A DNA stretch of 64,000 nucleotides from Clostridia bacterium. Its GTDB lineage: Bacteria > Bacillota > Clostridia > Oscillospirales > CAG-272. How positions within the stretch are numbered: the stretch's first letter is position 1; the number at the start of each line of letters is the position of its first letter. The stretch is taken from positions 1 to 64,000 of the forward strand of contig JAGAVJ010000037.1 of NCBI GenBank assembly GCA_017942005.1, read 5' to 3'. Both the position numbers and the translations under genes were made by a program. The notes beneath the pieces were generated by a model. It did not search any database and was not told the DNA's origin. It was given only the letters and a program-made list of their open reading frames with translations. This document shows positions 8,078 through 16,582 of the stretch, piece after piece.

Positions 8078-8105
8078 TTGGATATTATTTATCTGTAATA
8101 TCCAA
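8078..8105. repeat. 10-bp perfect hairpin
   Basis: TTGGATATTA (8078-8087) and TAATATCCAA (8096-8105) flank an 8-base loop between two small-protein genes. No T-run follows. Confidence 0.5.
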
Positions 8106-8127
8106 CTATGGAATGAGAGGTTTTATT

Positions 8128-8460
8128 ATGGAATACAAAAATTCAAAGAAAGTTATCGCAAGCGTATTAACAGTAATGTTGCTTTCCATCTCTATATGTG
8201 CAGCCACTGTGGTGGATAAATCCGCTTCCGCATCATCTACTGGTGCAAGTGCTTCTGTTGTAACAAACCAAGAAGCGGATTTATTGGCACGTGCAAGAAT
8301 TACAAGCACTACGGACATGAATAATGATACTGATTCTGGTTTTCAGAAAAGTGCTTTTGCGAGTGTAAGTACTTCAGGTTTAAATGGAACACCAACAAGT
8401 TCCTATGCAACCGCATGGGTTGGAAATGATGAAGTTGCTTTTAAATCATGGTCAAAGTAA
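8128..8460 (+). CDS. Small secreted Ser/Thr/Ala-rich protein
   Basis: 110 residues from the ATG at 8128, which has GAGAGG 7 bases upstream; an ATG at 8113 lacks an SD. The signal peptide runs to about residue 27 (SICAA). The mature part is rich in Ser, Thr, Ala and Asn, has no Cys, and ends in a W-V-G-N-D-E-V-A-F-K-S-W-S-K tail. It is unlike the Cys-rich neighbours. An exported peptide or bacteriocin-like product is conceivable because a lipoprotein and an ABC-2 pair follow, but no known bacteriocin motif is present. Confidence 0.65.
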   Translation: MEYKNSKKVIASVLTVMLLSISICAATVVDKSASASSTGASASVVTNQEADLLARARITSTTDMNNDTDSGFQKSAFASVSTSGLNGTPTSSYATAWVGNDEVAFKSWSK

Positions 8461-8503
8461 TCAAGTGATAATATATCTGAATTGATATATTAGGTTTTTG
8501 CAG

Positions 8504-8534
8504 TGGGGATTCATGAATACATTATGAATCCCCA
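8504..8534 (+). terminator. Probable terminator or attenuator hairpin
   Basis: TGGGGATTCAT and ATGAATCCCCA form a perfect 11-bp stem with a 9-base loop. The following TACATCTTTTA is only weakly T-rich. It separates the small secreted proteins from the lipoprotein-ABC operon. Confidence 0.6.
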
Positions 8535-8557
8535 TACATCTTTTAGGAGAAAATATC

Positions 8558-9925
8558 ATGAAAAAAATAAAAATCACTGCATTGCTTTCTGCGATTTTAT
8601 TTGTAAGTACAATGATCGGTTGTGATCATACAGACAATACGATTGATACAGATAACTTGGATAAATATATCGAATCGAATCATACGACAGACATACAATA
8701 TGAAATACCGTCATGGCTGACACCCGAGGAAAAGTATCAATTAAATAATACTGTTTCAGAAAACAACATTGTACCTATATTTACCTCAAATTACAAACCG
8801 GCGGGTGATCGCTTATACTATAGGTCTTCCACTGCGGATGGAACTTCTATGTGGGCATACATCAGTATGACAACGGGAGAATCTCATCTTGTTTGCCCTG
8901 ATCCTCTCTGTAAACATACTGCGGATACCTGCCAATATTTGAATTTCAGTATGCAGATTCTTGTGGATGAAAATGATAATACAGTGTTTTACACACTAAA
9001 AACAATAACAGCCCCCAATGCAACTTATACTGCATTATGTCGAGTAGATACAGCAAACGATATGATAAAGGAATTATACCGTGGTAATCCACAAACCGAT
9101 CGTGAGTATGATCAATATATTTTTAATTTCATCAGCAAAGGAAAAATTTATTTCACAAATATTCACTATTCCAAAAAAGATGACGGTAATGGAAATATGG
9201 TGCGAACAGAAACACCGCATTTCATGTATACAGACATCATAAGCGGCGAGACTGTAATACTTGATAATCTATATATCGACCTTTCACATGGTGAACCTCG
9301 ATATGCTGATGAAGCATATATCTATTTTCTTGATCAGCACAATAAAAGGTTCTATGCAACAGATTACAATTTTGAAAATGAAAGAGACATTCTGACATTT
9401 GAAGCCGGTTGTCAGGTATCAAATCTTTATTATGATAAAAAACATAAAATGTTTTATTTATCCATTTCGGCAGATGAGATGGATAACTCAATGGAAGCTG
9501 AAAATACAACTGGATATATTTGTCGCATTGATGAAAATCTTTCCTGTGAAAAATTGAATATGCCGTCCAACAGCATTCTCAAATCTTATTTAACAGATGA
9601 CTATATTTATTATACCGTATATGATCCTATTTCCTACGGTACCAGCCCGAGAGGTGGTTCTTCAATAGATGCCGACGGCGGAAAAATCTATCGTGTTTCA
9701 CTTGATAGTATAAATTCTAACGAAACTATGCAAGTTCAAGAACTTGTTTTTGATGGTGAAGGTAAGTTGTTTTTACATGGAAGCTGTTTCATCATAAACG
9801 ATTATATGTATACTGATTATTATACATTGGTCAAAGAAGGCGGTATGACATGGTTCCGCAATATGGATAAAGCAATTCGTATCAATTTGAAGGAAAAAAC
9901 AATCAAATGGCTGATTCTTCAATAA
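8558..9925 (+). CDS. Propeller-type lipoprotein with CPDPLC motif
   Basis: 455 residues; SD AGGAG precedes the ATG. Lipobox MIGC gives an acylated Cys near residue 22. After an acidic linker the chain is a series of beta units with the marker CPDPLCKH (near residue 112) and a further Cys after it, a signature common in clostridial extracytoplasmic propeller lipoproteins of DUF5050 type. It stands 13 bases before an ABC-2 permease gene and so is likely a surface component of that transporter or an immunity or sensing subunit. The role is inferred from position. Confidence 0.75.
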   Translation: MKKIKITALLSAILFVSTMIGCDHTDNTIDTDNLDKYIESNHTTDIQYEIPSWLTPEEKYQLNNTVSENNIVPIFTSNYKPAGDRLYYRSSTADGTSMWAYISMTTGESHLVCPDPLCKHTADTCQYLNFSMQILVDENDNTVFYTLKTITAPNATYTALCRVDTANDMIKELYRGNPQTDREYDQYIFNFISKGKIYFTNIHYSKKDDGNGNMVRTETPHFMYTDIISGETVILDNLYIDLSHGEPRYADEAYIYFLDQHNKRFYATDYNFENERDILTFEAGCQVSNLYYDKKHKMFYLSISADEMDNSMEAENTTGYICRIDENLSCEKLNMPSNSILKSYLTDDYIYYTVYDPISYGTSPRGGSSIDADGGKIYRVSLDSINSNETMQVQELVFDGEGKLFLHGSCFIINDYMYTDYYTLVKEGGMTWFRNMDKAIRINLKEKTIKWLILQ

Positions 9926-9938
9926 GAGGTAAATACTT

Positions 9939-12254
9939 ATGAAGCTTCTGCACTATGAATTCAAAAAACAGCAGACAACATTTCACATTCTTGTTGTGTT
10001 GATTCTGTTGATTGCCAATTTTGGCGTATGTCTGTATACGACGATTCATTCGCTGCCCACTCATCCGAAGGAAATTATTACCATACAAGATACACTTTTG
10101 CAGATGTATGAATCAGACCGCAGCGCTTATGATGAACTGTATCAGTCCTACAGCAAAGCATGTGCGGATTATGAATCGCAATACTATATGTCAATGTATC
10201 ATGGAGAGAATCAGAGTATTCCAGTGTTCCAGAATTCAATCATAGACCATAGTGATTACGGAGACCGGAATCTGTTTACGGATTTGGATGCTGTCATCCA
10301 TGCGCCAACTGCATATCGCAGTGCAATTCAGACACTTCTCAGAGACGCTGCGATACGTATCAATGAAATGAATGCTGCTGGTGAACAGGATACGCTGACA
10401 TATCGTTACTATCATGCGTTGATAGCACAGTATGATAAATTTTATGATATGACGTTTCCGATTTCTCCGGTACGTGGATGGGATATCTATTTTTCAAACA
10501 ATACGACATCCATATTTCTTTTGATCGCAATTGCCGTACTTTTCTGTGATTTGTTTCCAAAGGAGCAGAAATGCGGCATTACACCGCTATTGCATATTTC
10601 AAAAAACGGCGGTATTCCATTGGCTGCCGCAAAGCTTGGCTGCGCAGTGTTCTCATCTGCATTTTTGACCGTGCTGTTTTCTATCATTCCTTTGTTGATC
10701 GCCTATATCGTCACTGGATTATCTGACCCTAATGTCTGTGTACAGGCAATATCAGATTACATATATTGTCCGTATGAGATTACGATTTTTGAATGCTTTT
10801 TGTTGAATTTGGGATTTCGCATATTATTTTATTCCATGCTGTCGCTTGCGGTTACAGGAATCGGTCAGTGTACACGAAATGAAATACCTGCATTCCTGTT
10901 TTCCATCGCGGTTCTGCTGAGTGGAAAAATACTGGAAAATGTCCATACAACATCTGCAGCAGCGAATATACAGAGATTCGGCTTCTTTGCACTTGCAAAC
11001 GGAAATCCCCTATTTTTGCGGTATTCCTATTTGAATTTTTTCGGCTATCCAGTAAACTTTACTGTATTCGCAGTAGGACTCATCTTAATATTGATACCGC
11101 TATTGATCCTTGTATCTATTTTGTTCCATCAGTTCACTTCACATAACAAAAACAGTTCTAAAACACGGAAAAAAGCGGATGTAAAAAAGCAGCAGTTTTC
11201 ACTGTCTGTTAATCGGGTGGAATGGCAGAAGCTCATGATGAATGGCAGCTTGATGGTTTTATTGTCTGTTATTATGATGAAATGTCTCATATCATGGTTT
11301 TGGTATCAACCGTCTATGGGAACAACAGAGATGCTATATCGTGCGTATATACAGAATGTGGAAGGGGCAGTCACCGAGGAGAAGCTGTCCTATATCACAA
11401 AGGAATCGGAATATATCCAGAAATCGCTTGATGAATACGGCGAAGCTGAGACAAAATATAAAAACGGTGACATTTCATATGAAGAGTATCAGCGATATCA
11501 AAACAGATATCATTACGCGCAGTATTATAAAAATGCGTGTGAAAGGTTATGTGAACGGCGGGATTATCTGCTTTCCGTGAGAGAAACCTATCCGGATATC
11601 GGCTTTGTTGATGAAGAAGGACTTCTTTGCCATGTGCAGGCATTTCCGGATATCGCAATGATTCTTGCAGTCGTATTTTTGTTTGGCTCACTGTTTCCTA
11701 TGGAGTACGAATCCGGCTTTTCCGCGATTCTGCGGTTGTCGAAGAACGGAAGAATGCCTGTCTTTCGCAGTAAATATACAATAGCGCTGTCATTGACTGC
11801 ACTTTTGTATTTGGCTTTTTCGGGGATTGATTTTGTATGTCTTCAAATGCGTTTTTCTCCTGTGTTTTGGAATGAAAACGTGATGAGCATACCGGCGATT
11901 GCCGCGGATGGAATTGCTTTACGTGTATGGCAATATGTACTGATCTATAAGCTGCTGTCCTTTATCGGGACGATTCTTTGTGTATTGCTGCTCATCTCCA
12001 TGTCGATCGTATTTGAAAAGCAATTCTATACATTAACTGCATGGATACTTGCGGTCGGCGTGCCATATATTGCCGAGATATATCATTTACCGTTTTTCCA
12101 TGCGGTCAGTATTCTGTCCGCAATGTCACCGGGCAGTATCATACAAGGCGTGACATCCTGTGTGATATGCGGTATTATCATTACGGTATTGACAATAGCG
12201 GCAAAGCGAAAATGGAATGGGAGGAAGATGAAATATGCGGCTATGCCTGAATGA
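9939..12254 (+). CDS. ABC-2-type transporter permease with internal duplication
   Basis: 771 residues. Two halves share a plan: a short cytoplasmic start (HYEFKKQ; VEWQKLM), a first helix, a long extracytoplasmic loop, then five or six helices. The second helix is preceded or followed by matching segments, FPKEQKCGITPLLHISKNG in the first half and FPMEYESGFSAILRLSKNG in the second, direct evidence of duplication and fusion. ABC-2 permeases usually work as two separate chains, so one polypeptide supplies both. It overlaps the ATPase gene by 20 bases. The substrate could be a peptide, lipid or drug. Confidence 0.85.
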   Translation: MKLLHYEFKKQQTTFHILVVLILLIANFGVCLYTTIHSLPTHPKEIITIQDTLLQMYESDRSAYDELYQSYSKACADYESQYYMSMYHGENQSIPVFQNSIIDHSDYGDRNLFTDLDAVIHAPTAYRSAIQTLLRDAAIRINEMNAAGEQDTLTYRYYHALIAQYDKFYDMTFPISPVRGWDIYFSNNTTSIFLLIAIAVLFCDLFPKEQKCGITPLLHISKNGGIPLAAAKLGCAVFSSAFLTVLFSIIPLLIAYIVTGLSDPNVCVQAISDYIYCPYEITIFECFLLNLGFRILFYSMLSLAVTGIGQCTRNEIPAFLFSIAVLLSGKILENVHTTSAAANIQRFGFFALANGNPLFLRYSYLNFFGYPVNFTVFAVGLILILIPLLILVSILFHQFTSHNKNSSKTRKKADVKKQQFSLSVNRVEWQKLMMNGSLMVLLSVIMMKCLISWFWYQPSMGTTEMLYRAYIQNVEGAVTEEKLSYITKESEYIQKSLDEYGEAETKYKNGDISYEEYQRYQNRYHYAQYYKNACERLCERRDYLLSVRETYPDIGFVDEEGLLCHVQAFPDIAMILAVVFLFGSLFPMEYESGFSAILRLSKNGRMPVFRSKYTIALSLTALLYLAFSGIDFVCLQMRFSPVFWNENVMSIPAIAADGIALRVWQYVLIYKLLSFIGTILCVLLLISMSIVFEKQFYTLTAWILAVGVPYIAEIYHLPFFHAVSILSAMSPGSIIQGVTSCVICGIIITVLTIAAKRKWNGRKMKYAAMPE

Positions 12255-13131
12255 AATCACAAAATCATACGGTGAAAATCTGGCGCTTGATCGTTTTACT
12301 GCGGAATTGGAACCGGGAATCTACGCGCTTCTTGGTCCGAACGGAAGTGGTAAATCCACACTCATGAGCATCATCACTGATAACCTAAAGGCTGATTCTG
12401 GTGAAATTACCTATACGAGTGAAGATGGTGTAACTGAGAATGTTCTGAAAATGGGAGCATGTTTCCGTGAAAAGCTTGGATTTATGCCGCAGTATCCAGG
12501 GCTTTATCCAAACTTTACGGTAGAACGGTTTATGTGGTACATGGCAGCATTGAAAGGACTTTCAAAAGCTAAGGCGAAAGAAGATATTCCCGAAATTCTC
12601 AGAGCAGTTGAACTTGACGATGTAACAAGACGGAAAATCGGTGCTTTGTCTGGCGGTATGAAGCAGCGTCTGGCGCTTGCACAGGCAGTACTTGGTGATC
12701 CGGAGATATTGATTCTTGATGAACCGACTGCGGGACTTGACCCGAAGCAGCGGATAGCGATTCGTAACTACATATCGAAGATCGCATTTAATAAGATTGT
12801 GATCATAGCGACTCATGTGGTTTCAGATATCGAGTTTATTGCAAAAGATGTGATTATGCTGAAAAAAGGCGTTATTGTCAACAATGCTCCGCCGCAAAAG
12901 TTGCTACGAAAGATTGATGGTAAGGTATGGAATGTGCTATGCATGGAATCGGATGTGCAGAGTATGCAGGAGAGATTCAAAGTAACGAATATTTCAAGGG
13001 ATGACACAAGCGGAGATGTAATCCTACGCATTTTGTCAGATGATAAACCAACTGATACAGCAAGACCTACGGTCCCAACATTAGAGGATTATTATCTATA
13101 TGTATTCGGCGATGTTATATCTGTATCATAA
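12235..13131 (+). CDS. ABC transporter ATP-binding protein
   Basis: 298 residues. Walker A GPNGSGKST is at residues 34-42, the Q-loop near QYPGLYP, the signature LSGGMKQRL at about 138-146, Walker B LILDEPTAGLD at about 160-170 and the H-loop His in ATHV. These are complete, so it should hydrolyse ATP. The C-terminal ~80 residues form the extra domain typical of CcmA/NatA-type exporters. The start overlaps the permease end, giving translational coupling. A strong terminator follows, closing the operon. Confidence 0.92.
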   Translation: MRLCLNEITKSYGENLALDRFTAELEPGIYALLGPNGSGKSTLMSIITDNLKADSGEITYTSEDGVTENVLKMGACFREKLGFMPQYPGLYPNFTVERFMWYMAALKGLSKAKAKEDIPEILRAVELDDVTRRKIGALSGGMKQRLALAQAVLGDPEILILDEPTAGLDPKQRIAIRNYISKIAFNKIVIIATHVVSDIEFIAKDVIMLKKGVIVNNAPPQKLLRKIDGKVWNVLCMESDVQSMQERFKVTNISRDDTSGDVILRILSDDKPTDTARPTVPTLEDYYLYVFGDVISVS

Positions 13132-13193
13132 AAAATATAAAATCAGCTAAATAAGATTGGCAGTCGATTAACCAATAAAACGTTATCAATAGA

Positions 13194-13242
13194 AATGCGC
13201 ATGACAGGTAGCGAAATTAACTACCTATCATGCGTATTTTTT
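13194..13242 (+). terminator. Strong intrinsic terminator
   Basis: A long stem pairs AATGCGCATGACAGGTAG with CTACCTATCATGCGTATT (one G-A or G-T type mismatch), with a 9-base loop and a run of seven Ts. It ends the lipoprotein-ABC operon. Confidence 0.9.
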
Positions 13243-13424
13243 TATGGAAATTTTTGATTGTTTCGATTCATATAACGCTTATTATGTATATCAAGTCATA
13301 TGAATAAAGTTTATATAACTTTACACTTGAATAATTTTTGGTATCCCTACACTGCTAAATATCCCTGATTTCCTATTTATAGAATTACAAAATATGAATT
13401 CATAAAATCAAGGAGATCAGGAAA

Positions 13425-13919
13425 ATGAAGAACTATAACAAAAGCGACTACGCCATCAACAAGTACAGCAACGGCATTGTCTACTGTTTCGCAGATGAAA
13501 CTATTGAGGTAACATTGGAACTCTACCTCCTTGAAAATCCAGACAAGACCGAGTCTGATTTTCTCGAATTGAAGATGTTATCCGATACCATCTACCGCGA
13601 ACAAGATCGCAGCGAAACAAACCAAACACGACCACATAAGCGTGTACCTATTAACTTATGTGGCATCAATGATGACTCTGACATTGATCCACTTACTGCT
13701 TACATAGAAAAAATTGACCGAGAGAATGCAGCCCATGCGATAAGGCAGCTGCTTGATAGCGGAGAGCTAACACGAATACAAGAAATGCGCTTTCGAGCGC
13801 ATTTTTTTAATGGCAAAAGTGCAAGGCAGATTGCCAGAGAGGAAGGTGTTGACCACAAGGCTGTTTTAGATTCAATATCTCAAGCAATCGAAAAATTTTC
13901 AAAATTTTTTTCAAAATAA
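13425..13919 (+). CDS. Sigma-70-like regulator of an integrative element
   Basis: 164 residues. The N-terminal MKNYNKSDYAINKYS start and the C-terminal helix-turn-helix (SARQIAREEGVDHKAVLDSI, like sigma region 4.2) match the small sigma-like proteins encoded by Tn916/Tn1549-type conjugative elements in Firmicutes. There is no clear region 2, so it may act as a transcription adaptor and not a full sigma factor. SD AAGGAG precedes the ATG. It marks the left part of the element whose recombinases lie 1-6 kb downstream. Confidence 0.8.
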   Translation: MKNYNKSDYAINKYSNGIVYCFADETIEVTLELYLLENPDKTESDFLELKMLSDTIYREQDRSETNQTRPHKRVPINLCGINDDSDIDPLTAYIEKIDRENAAHAIRQLLDSGELTRIQEMRFRAHFFNGKSARQIAREEGVDHKAVLDSISQAIEKFSKFFSK

Positions 13920-13929
13920 TACTCCCCAC

Positions 13930-14320
13930 CCCCACCCTAAAAAGACGTTATATAGAGGGGGTACTCTCGGAAACTCTTTTGCATATCAATGTCTGGTATG
14001 TTGCTCATTGAAAACAGAATAACAATCACAAAATACATTCCTTTCGTCGCAGTGATGAGCTGCAAGCCACATCTGCGGATACGCCAAGATAGCCGTGATA
14101 ATGACGGCTGAGCGAGAATATCCGGCAGTAAATATCGGACTGCTACCGATACGGCGATGACCGGCGAAAGGTATCATGATACTCCTGTTTGGTCATAAAG
14201 TCGAGCGTGTACACGGTATCCGAGCCGTGATCCGTCGCAACCAGTGAGAGCAGCTTCGATGGTTATCGAAGGGGTTAGTCCCGTGGAATCGGTTAGCAGC
14301 CGATCATATTGTGATTTAAT
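13930..14320 (+). ncRNA. Candidate structured non-coding RNA or conserved non-coding region of the element
   Basis: About 390 bases without a credible gene but dense in short stems: AGCCGT/ACGGCT (about 14091-14111), TATCGG/CCGATA (about 14136-14154), CACGG/CCGTG (about 14213-14232), CTTCGAT/ATCGAAG (about 14252-14270) and ATCGG/CCGAT (about 14288-14305). GC content is well above the flanking AT-rich DNA, which often marks structured RNA. Position between the element's sigma-like gene and its recombinases suggests a role in the element's life cycle. Strand is assumed. A conserved DNA site (origin of transfer or recombination region) is the main alternative. Confidence 0.45.
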
Positions 14321-14344
14321 ATATTATAAACTTTTTAACATTTT

Positions 14345-14428
14345 AATCAAAAGTGTAAGTCATAGGCTGATAAATAAGAATTAAAATACATACGATATTT
14401 TTGTCAGCCTATTGTTATGCTTTTGATT
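14345..14428. repeat. Nested inverted repeat in the integrative element
   Basis: Outer arms AATCAAAAG (14345-14353) and CTTTTGATT (14420-14428) enclose inner arms ATAGGCTGA (14362-14370) and TCAGCCTAT (14404-14412). All arms are 9 bp and perfect, and the gaps between outer and inner arms are 8 and 7 bases. The near symmetry suggests a protein-binding site or an extended RNA hairpin. It lies 130 bases before the DUF6870-like gene. Confidence 0.65.
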
Positions 14429-14555
14429 TATTCGGAATATGCTTAATGCAGAGTTAATGATAATTGATATGTGAGTATACATTAAACATTAATACTGAAT
14501 AACATTTGTATGAATGGCAAAAATAAGATTAAATTAAAATAGAGGTAAACAAACT

Positions 14556-14789
14556 ATGGAACGAAAAGAATTGGATATACGTACCGTAAATCGAAATAGC
14601 TTAAAGGACATTAATAATGTAAAAATTGATCCCAATCTAACCAAACAAGAGCGTATAAAAAGTTATGTAGAACAGATCGGAAATCCATACTGCTATCTTG
14701 ACGGAGATATTATTGTTGGAATCAGTTATGCTGATACCGACATAACACTTGAAGATCGATTAAAAGCTTATGTATCTGGATTGGGATAA
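14556..14789 (+). CDS. DUF6870-like small protein of integrative elements
   Basis: 77 residues with the pattern D-I-R-T-V-x-x-x-S-L-x-D-I, then R-I-K-S-Y-V-E-Q-I-G-N-P-Y-C-Y and a final T-L-E-D-R-L-K-A-Y. This matches a small family commonly found next to serine recombinases and sigma-like genes on Firmicute conjugative elements, which I recall as DUF6870. No biochemical role is known to me. SD AGAGG is 10 bases before the ATG. Confidence 0.65.
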   Translation: MERKELDIRTVNRNSLKDINNVKIDPNLTKQERIKSYVEQIGNPYCYLDGDIIVGISYADTDITLEDRLKAYVSGLG

Positions 14790-14944
14790 TATACCAGAAA
14801 GGAAACTTGTGAATTTTTTGCGCCGTATATTGACTTTGCGCTAAAAATACGATATAATGAAGAAGGTCAATGAAATCGTCCTGATTATTCTGGACAAGGC
14901 AGGCATCAAAAACACATTTCCTGATTAATTTGGGGAGTAGTATT

Positions 14945-16582
14945 ATGTTGAATGATGTTTGCAGCCGCGCAATTGCATATTATCGTTTATCAGAAAAAGA
15001 TAAGGTGAAAACTGTTAGCAGCAATACTGTAAGTAACAGTATAGAGAATCAAAGAAAGCTGATTCGCTCTTATCTTGAAAAGCATGACGATATTGTGCTG
15101 ATAAATGAATATTTTGATGATGGTTACACCGGAACGAATTATGATCGTCCCGGCTTTTGTGCTGTCTTAAACGAAGTAAAATCCGGTAATGTCGATTGCA
15201 TCATTGTAAAAGACCTTTCGCGTATGGGACGTGAATACATCGAAACCGGTAAATTTCTTGAAGAAATATTTCCGCAGATGGGTGTACGTTTCATTTCAGT
15301 GAACGATGATTATGACAGCAGTACACCAAAACAATCGGATGACATTCTGATACCGATTAAAAATTTAATGAATGAGACCTACTGTCGTGAGCTGTCTGCA
15401 AAGCTGCGTAAACAATTCATGGTACAGCGCCGAAATGGTGAGTACCTCGGCGCATTTGCAAGCTATGGCTATTGTAAGTCTCCGGAGGATAAACATAAGC
15501 TGATCTTAGACGAATATGCTGCTGAGATCGTACAGAGTATATTCTATTATAAGATTCAAGGATATAGCCAGCAGGCTATTGCCAATACCTTGAATTCAGA
15601 AGGCGTTCTTGCTCCATCTGAGTATAAAAAACAACAGGGACTGCGTTATAAATCCGGTTTTCGTACATCGGCAAAAGCTGAATGGAGCGCTGTAACGATT
15701 ACTCATATATTAAAAAATCGCTTGTATATTGGCGAACTGATACAAGGAAAACGAGGAACACCCAACTTCAAAATCAAAAAAGTACGAGAGCGAAAAGAAG
15801 AAGAATGGACAGTTGTAAAAAACAATCATGAAGCGATTGTTGATCCTATGATGTTTGAAGTTGTTCAAAAAATGCTTAAGCGAGATACACGAACTTCACC
15901 GGATAGAGAAGCTGTATTGCCGCTTGCAGGAATGGTTTATTGTGCGGACTGCGGTCGCTCTGCTTTGATCCGCAGTGTAACCAGAGCAAAAAAGAAATTT
16001 TTTTATTATGTATGTTCGTCATATAAACGTGGAGAAGGCTGTACAAGTCACAGTATCGCACAATCAAAGCTTGAACACACGGTTTTGAATGCGATGAAAG
16101 CACAGATTCAAACAGTTGCAGAAATTGATCTGCTGCTTGCATCTATATCACAAAGTGAAATTGAAACGGTGAAGCAAAAAAAGCTTAGTCGTCAAATTGC
16201 AGAAAAGGAAAAGGAAATAGAATCCTATCGTGCGTTTCGTGATCGTTTATATGAAACGCTGAATGAAAATCTCATTGACAAAGACGAATTTATCCGAATG
16301 CGAGATAAATATAGAGCTTTAGAATCTGAATGTCAAAATACACTTGATACACTCTGTCAAAAGCGAGACGAAAACGTTGATCCGATGAATGATGACCATT
16401 CATGGATAGAACAATATCTGAAATACCGTGATATCCCAATACTGACACGTGAAGCGGTTGTGACTTTGGTAGATAAGATCGTTATATATGAGGATAAACG
16501 TGTGGAGATCACATTTAATTATCGAGACGAAATTGCTTATTATTTAGATATAGCACAAAATCTCTTGAAGGAGGTAGGATAA
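14945..16582 (+). CDS. Large serine recombinase 1
   Basis: 545 residues from the ATG at 14945 (SD GGGGAG 7 bases upstream; an upstream TTG is less likely). The resolvase domain has the catalytic Ser16 in YYRLSEKD, then DDGYTGTNYDRPGF and the KDLSRMGRE helix with the conserved Arg residues. A recombinase domain follows (~190-300), then a zinc ribbon (CADCGRSALIR and C-x-x-x-Y-K-R-x-x-G-C) and a coiled coil near 400-470. The set is complete, so it should be active. It is first of three tandem recombinase genes; the stop TAA overlaps the next ATG. Confidence 0.93.
   Translation: MLNDVCSRAIAYYRLSEKDKVKTVSSNTVSNSIENQRKLIRSYLEKHDDIVLINEYFDDGYTGTNYDRPGFCAVLNEVKSGNVDCIIVKDLSRMGREYIETGKFLEEIFPQMGVRFISVNDDYDSSTPKQSDDILIPIKNLMNETYCRELSAKLRKQFMVQRRNGEYLGAFASYGYCKSPEDKHKLILDEYAAEIVQSIFYYKIQGYSQQAIANTLNSEGVLAPSEYKKQQGLRYKSGFRTSAKAEWSAVTITHILKNRLYIGELIQGKRGTPNFKIKKVRERKEEEWTVVKNNHEAIVDPMMFEVVQKMLKRDTRTSPDREAVLPLAGMVYCADCGRSALIRSVTRAKKKFFYYVCSSYKRGEGCTSHSIAQSKLEHTVLNAMKAQIQTVAEIDLLLASISQSEIETVKQKKLSRQIAEKEKEIESYRAFRDRLYETLNENLIDKDEFIRMRDKYRALESECQNTLDTLCQKRDENVDPMNDDHSWIEQYLKYRDIPILTREAVVTLVDKIVIYEDKRVEITFNYRDEIAYYLDIAQNLLKEVG

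Noticed and set aside
13986..14177. 63-codon minus-strand frame in the structured region of the integrative element
   Set aside because: No SD and low-complexity translation; the base-pairing pattern explains the sequence better.
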